Part shown: piece after piece, positions 39,012 to 45,679 of the stretch
Layout: each line of letters opens with the position of its first letter
Position numbering within the stretch: position 1 is the stretch's first letter
Translations under genes and position numbers: made by a program
From: Sulfurimonas sp.
Lineage (GTDB): Bacteria; Campylobacterota; Campylobacteria; Campylobacterales; Sulfurimonadaceae
DNA: 45,679 nucleotides
NCBI GenBank assembly: GCA_030949945.1
Contig: JAUZRZ010000083.1
Coordinates: 1-45,679 of the forward strand
Reading direction: 5' to 3'
The notes under the pieces: model-generated
The model's input: only the letters and a program-made list of their open reading frames with translations
Told to the model about the DNA's origin: nothing
The model's database searches: none

Positions 39012-39920
39012 ATGAGTTTAAAATATATAACTCCCGCAGAGAGATTTAAAAGATACCTGCCAAAAGATTATGTTGAGTTAGTTGATTTCGGTCCATTTGG
39101 TAAAACTCAAGAAGAAGCTGGTCCAGGTAATATGGGTCAATTCAAAGAGTTAATGGAAGAACACCCTATGTGTTCTGGTTGTTGGATGGCTTACTACATC
39201 AGACTAATTTTTGCTTCACTTCCATGTCCGGAAGAGACAGTAACATTAGGTACAGCTGGTTGTGGACGTCTAGCGATTTCTCAAGCTGCTGTTCCATTTA
39301 TCTATGGTAACTACGGTGATCAAAATGCAATGGCTTCTGGTCTTACTCGTGCATTTAGATTACGTTTCCCAGATAAGCAAAAAGATGTTATTACTATTGC
39401 TGGTGACGGTGGTACTATGGATATCGGTTTTTCAATGACTATGCACTCATGGATTCGTGGTGAAAGATTCACTACAATCATGCTTGACAATGAAGTTTAT
39501 GGAAATACTGGTGGTCAATCATCTGGTATGTCTCCAAAAGGTGCTGTACTTAAGATGGCTCCAATGGGTAAAGATTTTGAAAAAATGCCTGCAACTGAAT
39601 TAGCTAAAGCGGCTGGTTGTGTTTACATTGTAAGAATGTCACCAACTAACATCAAGCAAGCAGCTAAAGTTATTAGAAGAGCAATCTTCGTTGCACGTGA
39701 AGTTGGTCCAACATTTATTCATGCTTATACTTCTTGTAACATTGAGTATTCTATTCCTACTGAAGATGTTTTTGCTGATGCAATCGAATTAGGTAAAGGT
39801 AGATTCAAGTTTGATGAGTATATGACTGATGAAGCGAAAATCGTTATTGAGCGTATTGAAGGCGAAGAAAAAGCGGCTAGAAAAGCAAGAAAAGCTAGTA
39901 AAGCAGAGGCGGTAAATTAA
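39012..39920 (+). CDS. 2-oxoacid:ferredoxin oxidoreductase beta (B) subunit, operon 2
   Basis: A 302-residue thiamine-diphosphate subunit. The ThDP motif is GDGGTMDIG (131-139) with LDNEVYGNTGGQ, and the putative [4Fe-4S] ligands are Cys54, Cys57 (CSGC), Cys84 and Cys203, at almost the same positions as in the operon 1 copy. The C-terminal 30 residues are rich in Lys, Ala and Glu and extend past the paralogue. It is 14 bases after A and 1 base before G. Confidence 0.92.
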   Translation: MSLKYITPAERFKRYLPKDYVELVDFGPFGKTQEEAGPGNMGQFKELMEEHPMCSGCWMAYYIRLIFASLPCPEETVTLGTAGCGRLAISQAAVPFIYGNYGDQNAMASGLTRAFRLRFPDKQKDVITIAGDGGTMDIGFSMTMHSWIRGERFTTIMLDNEVYGNTGGQSSGMSPKGAVLKMAPMGKDFEKMPATELAKAAGCVYIVRMSPTNIKQAAKVIRRAIFVAREVGPTFIHAYTSCNIEYSIPTEDVFADAIELGKGRFKFDEYMTDEAKIVIERIEGEEKAARKARKASKAEAVN

Positions 39921-39921
39921 T

Positions 39922-40632
39922 ATGGCTGAAAATAAAAAAAGAGAAAGATATAACATTAGAATTTCTGGTCTAGGTGGCCAGGGTGTTGTTACAACTGCAC
40001 ACATTCTTGGTGCTACTATGGATAATGCAGGTAAATATGCATCATTAGTACCATTTTTTGGTTCTGAAAAAAGAATGGCACCAGTTGAAGCTTATGTAAG
40101 AGCTTCTTCTGATCCAATCTATGAAGTTGGTGAAGTTGTTTATCCAGATATTATTTTAATTTATCATTCACAAGTTGTTACACATGGTAAGTCTTATACT
40201 ATGCCATTCTATACAGGTCTTAAGCCGAATAGTTTGATTATTATTAATACTGACTATGATGTTCTTACTGAAGATGATATTAAAGTACTTGAAGACTTAA
40301 ATACTACTGTTGTTCAGTTTGATGCAACTAAACTAGCACTAAAAATTGCTGGTACTGAACTTGCAACAAATATGGCAATGATGGGTATGCTTCTTGGTCT
40401 TACTAAACTTGTTACAACAGCAGATATTGAAGCTGCAGTTAGAGAGAGATTCCTTGGAAATTCTTTCGTTGCATCTGGTGGTACGGCTACTCTTGATTCT
40501 GCAATTGAGAAAAAGTTTAAGAAAAAAGAGCAATTACTTACAGCAAATATGGATGTTATAAATCAAACATTTAAAATGGCTGATTCAGTAGATATCAGCG
40601 GTTCTGAGTTAATCGTTAGATTTGACGTATAG
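39922..40632 (+). CDS. 2-oxoacid:ferredoxin oxidoreductase gamma (G) subunit, operon 2
   Basis: A 236-residue gamma subunit with ISGLGGQGVVTTAHILG near the N terminus and FFGSEKRMAPVEAYVRA, matching the operon 1 copy throughout, including ASGGTATLDSAIEKKFKKK near the end. It stops shortly after this region. This supports a shorter true C terminus for the 263-residue operon 1 subunit. It lies between B and the ferredoxin subunit in operon 2. Confidence 0.92.
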   Translation: MAENKKRERYNIRISGLGGQGVVTTAHILGATMDNAGKYASLVPFFGSEKRMAPVEAYVRASSDPIYEVGEVVYPDIILIYHSQVVTHGKSYTMPFYTGLKPNSLIIINTDYDVLTEDDIKVLEDLNTTVVQFDATKLALKIAGTELATNMAMMGMLLGLTKLVTTADIEAAVRERFLGNSFVASGGTATLDSAIEKKFKKKEQLLTANMDVINQTFKMADSVDISGSELIVRFDV

Positions 40633-40644
40633 GAAAGGATAAAA

Positions 40645-40869
40645 ATGTATTATGTAGCAAAAGTTAATTCAGATATGTGTGCTGAGTACAAGTGTAACAC
40701 TTGTACTTTATATTGCCCAGAAGCAAATACGCTTATGTTTAACAAAGATGGTAACACATCTTGGGTAGATGAAGATAGATGTAAAGGGTGTGCACTTTGT
40801 GTATACGTTTGTACAGATATGTTAGACCGTAATTGTATTACGATGGAAATGGCTGGTCACGAAGAGTAG
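40645..40869 (+). CDS. oxidoreductase delta (D) subunit, 2x[4Fe-4S] ferredoxin, operon 2
   Basis: A 74-residue ferredoxin subunit identical in protein to the one at 30203-30427, with the same two Cys4 cluster sites. Here it is the last gene of the operon, 12 bases after G, instead of the first. The two genes differ at 20 of 75 codons, all silent. This means long separation under very tight selection, so one D protein probably serves both enzymes. AAAGGATAAAA precedes the start, and a strong terminator follows. Confidence 0.95.
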   Translation: MYYVAKVNSDMCAEYKCNTCTLYCPEANTLMFNKDGNTSWVDEDRCKGCALCVYVCTDMLDRNCITMEMAGHEE

Positions 40870-40879
40870 TCCCTTTCAA

Positions 40880-40928
40880 CTATAATCACCCTTATGGGTG
40901 ATTATAGCTTAACTTTATACCTTTTTTA
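40880..40928 (+). terminator. intrinsic terminator of oxidoreductase operon 2
   Basis: A perfect 12-bp stem (ctataatcaccc / gggtgattatag, 40880-40891 and 40896-40907) with loop ttat, followed by a T-rich run ending in cttttttaaa. It sits 11 bases after the D subunit stop. Confidence 0.85.
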
Positions 40929-41060
40929 AAAACTCCCAAAACACTGACACACCTTCTTTTTTACATAATCATTTTTTAATTAATTAAACTTATCTCAATT
41001 AACAAGTTATTTTTAGACAATAATGTTAGAATTGCACAATTAAAACTAAAAAGGATTCTA

Positions 41061-42314
41061 GTGAAAGTTACAGTAGAAAAAATAGACGATATAAACTTTA
41101 TTTTAAGTGGAACTGTTGATAACAGTACTATAGAAAGCAAGGTAGCAAAACTTAAAGAAGATATAGCTAAAGAAAAAAAAGATGATGAAGCTTCAGATGA
41201 AACTATTGAGCAAAAAGCAGCTGGAGAAGTTTTTAAAGACTTTATAGATGCTGGAATTAAAGAAGCTAATATTGATGTTGAAAATATTTTAGGTCAGCCA
41301 GGTTTAAAAAAATATGAGCAACAAAAAGATAAAGTATATTTTGAAGTAGAACTCTCTATTAGTCCTGAAATAAATGTTGATATTGACTATAAAACAATAG
41401 TACCTGCTTTTACTAAACCAGTTGCTTCAGCTGAAGATGTAGAGACTAAACTTACGGAATTTGCTACGAAGCAAGCTCCATTTAAAACAATCCCTACTCC
41501 AAAAGCAGTTGAAGATGGCGATGTAACTGTAATCGACTTTGAAGGTTTTATCGATGGAAAACCTTTTGAAGGTGGTAGTGCTGAGAAGTTTAACCTTAAA
41601 ATTGGTTCTAACTCATTTATTCCAGGATTTGAAGAACAACTTATCGGTATGGAATATGGCGAGACAAGAGACGTAACACTTCGTTTTCCTGATGATTACC
41701 AAGCTGATGACTTAGCAGGTAAAGAGAGTAAATTTGTTGTAACTCTTCATGAGATACAAGAACAAATAGCTGAGATGCCTGATGATGCTTTTGCAAAAAA
41801 AATACTGAGTGATGAGACAGCAACACTCGATACTCTCAAGGAGAAACTAGCGGAGCAGATAACATCTCAAGAACTCTCTCAACTCTATATGAGTGAGCTC
41901 AAACCAAAAATGATTACAGCCCTACTCTCTCAGTTTGATTTTACACTTCCAAACAATATAGTAGAACAAGAGATAGATGCAAAAGTTCGTGAAAAAACAC
42001 GAGGATATAGCGAAGAACAACATAAAACTTTTATGGAAGATAAGGGTAAGTTTATGGAGCTTAGAGAATCTGTACGACAAGCAGCAAGAGATAGTATAAA
42101 AACTGCACTTATTGTAGAAGCTTTAGCTAAAAAAGAAGGTGTTGAAGTTCATGAACAAGAGGTTCATGCTGCCCTTGGATATCAAGCAATGATGGCAGGT
42201 CAAGATGCACAAGAACTTTTAAAATACTACCAAGAAAACAATTTAATGACATCTGCAAAACTAGGACTCATTGAAGATAAATTATTTGGAATTATACTTG
42301 GCTTTCACAAGTAA
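41061..42314 (+). CDS. tig: trigger factor
   Basis: A 417-residue ribosome-associated chaperone and peptidyl-prolyl isomerase. It has the N-terminal ribosome-binding domain (residues 1-115), an FKBP-type isomerase domain with IDFEGFIDGKPFEGG and IGSNSFIPGFEEQLIGM (about 150-240), and a helical C-terminal chaperone domain with QAMMAGQDAQELLKYYQ. Length is slightly below the usual 430. The start is GTG at 41061 with AAAGGA about 8 bases upstream. It is preceded by its own intergenic region after the operon 2 terminator, so it is unlikely to be cotranscribed with the oxidoreductase. Confidence 0.94.
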   Translation: MKVTVEKIDDINFILSGTVDNSTIESKVAKLKEDIAKEKKDDEASDETIEQKAAGEVFKDFIDAGIKEANIDVENILGQPGLKKYEQQKDKVYFEVELSISPEINVDIDYKTIVPAFTKPVASAEDVETKLTEFATKQAPFKTIPTPKAVEDGDVTVIDFEGFIDGKPFEGGSAEKFNLKIGSNSFIPGFEEQLIGMEYGETRDVTLRFPDDYQADDLAGKESKFVVTLHEIQEQIAEMPDDAFAKKILSDETATLDTLKEKLAEQITSQELSQLYMSELKPKMITALLSQFDFTLPNNIVEQEIDAKVREKTRGYSEEQHKTFMEDKGKFMELRESVRQAARDSIKTALIVEALAKKEGVEVHEQEVHAALGYQAMMAGQDAQELLKYYQENNLMTSAKLGLIEDKLFGIILGFHK

Positions 42315-42336
42315 GTATTGCTAGAGTTAATAATTT

Positions 42337-43002
42337 ATGCAGCAGATAAAAGAGAAGTGGATTAACAATATTTGGGAATGGGCAGATAAAAACAATATTT
42401 CTGACCTAGAATGGATTCAACATGACTCTTACCTAGATGCTGGATATTTTAGAGGTTTACCTAGAGATAGGGAAAAGCTACTCAGTTTAACAGAACTAAA
42501 TCTTTTAGGTTCTCAACTTAGTATCTTGCCTCAGGAGATTGGAAAACTTATAAAGCTCAAGAAACTCTATCTTTTAGACAATAAACTCACACATTTGCCA
42601 TCACAAATAGGTGAACTAACAAGTTTAGAAGAACTTTATGTTTCTGGGAACGATTTAGAAGAGTTACCAAAAGAAATTGGCAAGCTCAAAAGTTTAAAAC
42701 TGCTTTTAGTTCAAGAAAACTCTCTAACAAGTTTACCTGCCGAAATAGGTGACTTGACAAATTTAAGAACTTTAGAGCTAGGTAAAAATCAACTGAGTTC
42801 ACTTCCTAAAGAGATAGGTAAACTTACAGACTTAAAGAAACTAACCATTTGGAAAAATGGATTAACACAACTGCCAAATGAAATTATAAATCTCAAAAGT
42901 TTACAACTACTTGATATTCTTTATAATAAAATAGGCTTAGAGGAATGTCATCTTCATTGGTTAAATGATTTAATCAATAAAGAGTGTGATGTTTCAATTT
43001 AA
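42337..43002 (+). CDS. leucine-rich-repeat protein
   Basis: A 221-residue protein with about six 23-residue repeats of the form LxxLxLxxNxLxxLPxEIGxL (about residues 48-200), for example LRTLELGKNQLSSLPKEIGK. There is no signal peptide, so it is cytoplasmic. Such repeats form a curved binding surface for other proteins. The target is unknown. It starts 22 bases after trigger factor, and the haemoglobin start follows 13 bases after its stop, so cotranscription with either is possible. Confidence 0.85.
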   Translation: MQQIKEKWINNIWEWADKNNISDLEWIQHDSYLDAGYFRGLPRDREKLLSLTELNLLGSQLSILPQEIGKLIKLKKLYLLDNKLTHLPSQIGELTSLEELYVSGNDLEELPKEIGKLKSLKLLLVQENSLTSLPAEIGDLTNLRTLELGKNQLSSLPKEIGKLTDLKKLTIWKNGLTQLPNEIINLKSLQLLDILYNKIGLEECHLHWLNDLINKECDVSI

Positions 43003-43015
43003 TAAGGAGATATTT

Positions 43016-43414
43016 ATGTATGATACAGTTAACAGAGATACTATACACCACCTTGTCCATGAGTTCTATGCTCTTGTTCTTAAAGATGATTTAGTAGGTC
43101 CCTTCTTCATTAATTCACTAGGGAGTGACTTGGAGAATGGGAAATGGCATGAGCACCTTCATACACTTGATAATTTTTGGTTACTTATGATGATTGGTAA
43201 ACCAGGTTATAGTGGAGATCCTTTTCCTCCTCATGCATTTTTAGGGCCTATTCCTATTGAAGCATTTGAAAGATGGTTAGAACTATTTAAAGAGACAACA
43301 GAGAAATATTTTATACCGAGTATAGCGGATAAATTTTATAAAAAAGCAGAAATCATAGCAGAGCAGTTTATAGAAAATCTTGGTCTAAATGATGAAGATG
43401 ATGATGACGATTAA
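43016..43414 (+). CDS. group III truncated haemoglobin
   Basis: A 132-residue globin. The start at 43016 is chosen over an ATG at 42986 because AAGGAGA lies at 43003-43009. Group III features are an N-terminal helix with FYALVLKDDLVGPFF, a long WHEHLHTLDNFW stretch and the PFPPHAFLGPI segment containing the proximal His. Campylobacter Ctb is of this type and handles oxygen or nitric oxide. The C terminus ends in a run of acidic residues (EDDDDD) not needed for the fold. A role in microaerobic oxygen or NO management is inferred from the family. Confidence 0.9.
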   Translation: MYDTVNRDTIHHLVHEFYALVLKDDLVGPFFINSLGSDLENGKWHEHLHTLDNFWLLMMIGKPGYSGDPFPPHAFLGPIPIEAFERWLELFKETTEKYFIPSIADKFYKKAEIIAEQFIENLGLNDEDDDDD

Positions 43415-43452
43415 GTCATCTCTTTTTCGCTATAATCACACAAAGGAAAACA

Positions 43453-43788
43453 ATGGAAGAAATAGATAAATTATTAAAAAAACACAACAACTTTATAGGT
43501 GCACAGATTCGTTCAATCGAGTTTATAGATGATACTACTAGAGTTGTAACTCTTGTAGAACAAGATGATGATGGAGAAGATATCAGTAGTGTTAAGATAA
43601 CATTTAGTGGTATACAGTCATCTAGAATACTTGAACAAAATGTACTCTCTTTTCTAGATATGCTTAGTGGTATAACACTAATTGAAGAAAATGGCTTATA
43701 TGGTTTCGCATTAGGAAAGGGTACAGCGATGCTTCATGTACATAATTCACCTCTATATATCGTCTCTTCAGGTATCAAGATCCAATAA
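43453..43788 (+). CDS. hypothetical protein, 111 residues
   Basis: An acidic soluble protein with a clear RBS (AAAGGAAAA at 43441-43449) before the ATG. It reads IDKLLKKHNNFIGAQIRSIE then TRVVTLVEQDDDGEDISSVK and alternates beta-like and loop segments. I recognise no family or motif. It follows the haemoglobin gene by 38 bases and is followed by a hairpin before the tRNA genes, so it is probably the last gene of that run. Confidence 0.65.
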   Translation: MEEIDKLLKKHNNFIGAQIRSIEFIDDTTRVVTLVEQDDDGEDISSVKITFSGIQSSRILEQNVLSFLDMLSGITLIEENGLYGFALGKGTAMLHVHNSPLYIVSSGIKIQ

Positions 43789-43804
43789 AAAAATGAATTT
43801 GCCT

Positions 43805-43852
43805 AAAAAGTAAGAAACACTCTGCTTTTTAAGCTTTTTCTAACTTTTTACT
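43805..43852 (+). terminator. candidate terminator before the tRNA genes
   Basis: Near-perfect arms aaaaagtaagaaa and ttttctaacttttt (43805-43817 and about 43836-43849) lie 17 bases after the stop of the 111-residue gene. The 3' arm itself is T-rich. The stem is AT-rich and moderately stable. Confidence 0.45.
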
Positions 43853-43905
43853 GTTATAATTTCGCCATCTAATAAGTTAAACCTTTTAGATAAATAGTTA
43901 AATAT

Positions 43906-43982
<77 letters not shown>

Positions 43983-44005
43983 CGATTAACTATTACAATA
44001 AATGT

Positions 44006-44080
44006 TGGGGTATGGCCAAGCGGTAAGGCACCAGTTTTTGGTACTGGCATTCGGGGGTTCGAATCCCTCTACCCCATCCA
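44006..44080 (+). tRNA. tRNA-Gln (anticodon TTG)
   Basis: A 75-base cloverleaf with encoded CCA. The acceptor stem is tggggta/taccccA, the anticodon loop tttttggta carries TTG, and the T arm has ggttcgaatccc. It lies 23 bases after tRNA-fMet and is probably cotranscribed with it. Confidence 0.93.
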
Positions 44081-44091
44081 CATTTACACTT

Positions 44092-45679
44092 CTAAAAAAA
44101 CATGTCTTCATCAATATCAACTTCTCTACTCGATTTATTATATGTTCTACTTCTATCAGGTTCTTCTGTTTTAAAAAAAGACAAGAGTTCATCTATTTCT
44201 GTATCAGTTTTTTTCACCTCTTCTGCGACATCATCTACATCATTAGCAAATTCACCATTTTCAAATGATAATGCAGCCATAAACTGTACTTTTTCAACAA
44301 TAGAGATAATTTGTGTTTGAATCACTTCTGTACTTGACTGAGACTCTTTTGCGATACTTACACTTTCCTCTATACTTACAACCATATTTGAAAAGTCATC
44401 TTTTATCTCTCCCCCAGATACAACGAGTGTATCAACTATCTCTTTGTTGGAGTTAATCTGCTGTGTTGCATCCCCTACAGACTGAATTAAGATAGATATA
44501 GAAGAGTCTACTTCATTAATAGCCTTATTAGTACGCTCAGAAAGCTTTCTAACCTCTTCTGCGACTACGGCAAAACCTCGTCCATGTTCACCTGCACGAG
44601 CAGCCTCTATAGCTGCATTTAAGGCTAAAAGGTTTGTCTGCTCTGAAATATCTCTAATTACAGTTGTTATCTCACGTAAACTTTCAATATCTGTAATAAG
44701 TTTTCCAAACTCATCCTTTATACTATCTGCACTCTCTTGTGTAGATGAAATGGTATCTATGATATTTTCAATCTTAGTAGTTGCTTCTTCAAGTACACCC
44801 GAACTATCCACATTTATATTAAGAATGTCTTTTGAAGCTTTTACATTTTTATCCAAGAGCGTTCTTATTATATTTATATCTTCCATTGTTTCTTTAGCTG
44901 TCTCACCCGATTCAGTAGTTTTAGCTCTTAAGTGATGGGTCAAACTTGTAAGTTCATTTGCTAATATAGACTGATAATAACTACTACTTTTGATATTTAC
45001 TATGGTGTTATGCATCTTTTGTATAAAAGCATTTATATCAATACTAATAGCACGAAACTCATCTTTTGATTTTACCATAGGAAGGAGCTGGGTTAGGTCA
45101 CCATTACCTTTACCTAAATCATGTGCCACATCTTGAATAAGAACAGCATTATCCAAAACAACTTTACCCGTAAAATAGTTTAACATTACAAGCAATGCTG
45201 TAAAAAGAAACATTAAAATTGAAAAGTATTGAATATAGTGTGCATTTATATCATCTAAATAGTCTGCCTTATTTACACCTGGAACTATATAAGCATCCAA
45301 TTGAGGGATATACTCAAATGCCGCGAATTTTTCTTGTCCAGTTGTAGCAGAAACATACTCATATGTTCCACCTTTTTTGTGAGCAATTATATAAGCGCCA
45401 TAATCAGTATCTTTAAGATTTTTGCCCTCTTTTTTTGGATGAATAAGTAGTGTACCATCGCTTGCCATAAGATAAACATAACCAGTTTTTCCAACTTTCA
45501 TTTTATGTATCATATCTTTAAATGCAGCTTCTTTATATACATTTTCATTTGTAAGCGAAACATACTTAATAAGACTTTTAAGAGTTTTTGCTACTGTAGA
45601 TACATCATTTATCATAATCGACTTAATATTACTAACTGCTAAAAATATGATACAATTAAAATAATAACAAGAGACATAA
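44092..45679 (-). CDS. methyl-accepting chemotaxis protein, 5' end beyond the window
   Basis: A chemoreceptor of at least 507 residues. The periplasmic part ends in a single-Cache (sCache_2-like) domain with [19 protein letters not shown]. The second membrane span (about residues 131-151) is followed by a HAMP-like region and the signalling hairpin tip with [20 protein letters not shown] and [17 protein letters not shown]. The ATG at 45615 is not the true start: upstream bases read as part of the first membrane helix ([11 protein letters not shown], then LAVSNIKSI) with a shift in a T run near 45635, then leave the window. The ligand is unknown; related Cache domains bind small organic acids. 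Confidence 0.88.
   Translation of the reverse strand, partial: YVSCYYFNCIIFLAVSNIKSIMINDVSTVAKTLKSLIKYVSLTNENVYKEAAFKDMIHKMKVGKTGYVYLMASDGTLLIHPKKEGKNLKDTDYGAYIIAHKKGGTYEYVSATTGQEKFAAFEYIPQLDAYIVPGVNKADYLDDINAHYIQYFSILMFLFTALLVMLNYFTGKVVLDNAVLIQDVAHDLGKGNGDLTQLLPMVKSKDEFRAISIDINAFIQKMHNTIVNIKSSSYYQSILANELTSLTHHLRAKTTESGETAKETMEDINIIRTLLDKNVKASKDILNINVDSSGVLEEATTKIENIIDTISSTQESADSIKDEFGKLITDIESLREITTVIRDISEQTNLLALNAAIEAARAGEHGRGFAVVAEEVRKLSERTNKAINEVDSSISILIQSVGDATQQINSNKEIVDTLVVSGGEIKDDFSNMVVSIEESVSIAKESQSSTEVIQTQIISIVEKVQFMAALSFENGEFANDVDDVAEEVKKTDTEIDELLSFFKTEEPDRSRTYNKSSREVDIDEDMFF

Noticed and set aside
30203..40869. The two identical ferredoxin subunits as an assembly duplication
   Set aside because: The DNA differs at 20 codons, gene order around them differs, and the strands are opposite.

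Overview
The window is AT-rich and looks like a Campylobacterota (epsilonproteobacterial) chemolithoautotroph of the Sulfurimonas/Sulfurovum kind. This rests on gene content: ferredoxin-dependent 2-oxoacid oxidoreductases of the reverse TCA cycle, a DAB-type inorganic-carbon pump, the carboxynorspermidine polyamine pathway, an OprD-like porin with ActP, and a group III truncated haemoglobin. The genus is inferred. Many genes carry single-base frameshifts, mostly in or beside homopolymers, and the left end is worst. I read these mainly as read or assembly errors, so broken genes are reported as one gene each.

Layout. 1-8191 (all minus): acetate module. In transcription order it has a two-component system, an OprD-like porin, a DUF485 protein, the acetate symporter ActP, a cNMP/CBS/nucleotidyltransferase protein, a DEDDh exonuclease and the start of acetyl-CoA synthetase. 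8249-10314: SelO and a methyltransferase. 10435-14021 (plus): a type I secretion-like trio whose ABC membrane protein has no ATPase domain. 14014-19288 (minus): two polyamine genes, diacylglycerol kinase, an LplT-PlsC fusion and a DUF695/RraB protein. 19388-20623: a double-receiver diguanylate cyclase. 20687-25564: an iron-responsive flavin module, with a strong promoter between two Fur-box-like sites, a porin, an FMN-binding protein, a membrane protein, then convergent ApbE and RibBA. 25579-26553: a CobW-family GTPase.

26618-40869 is the centre of interest: a 14-kb carbon-fixation island. A five-subunit 2-oxoacid:ferredoxin oxidoreductase operon (D-E-A-B-G) runs left. A DAB bicarbonate/CO2 pump operon (dabB, a membrane protein, dabA, a small Cys/Asp-rich protein) runs right from the same 560-bp intergenic region. 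A second five-subunit oxidoreductase operon (E-A-B-G-D) follows on the plus strand. The two D subunits are identical in protein but differ at 20 codons, while the other subunits are clearly diverged. The genes suggest that the pump raises internal inorganic carbon for the two CO2-consuming ferredoxin enzymes of the reverse TCA cycle. Which operon is pyruvate- and which 2-oxoglutarate-specific cannot be read from sequence alone.

41061-45679: trigger factor, a leucine-rich-repeat protein, a truncated haemoglobin, an unknown small protein, tRNA-fMet and tRNA-Gln, and a chemoreceptor that runs off the right edge.
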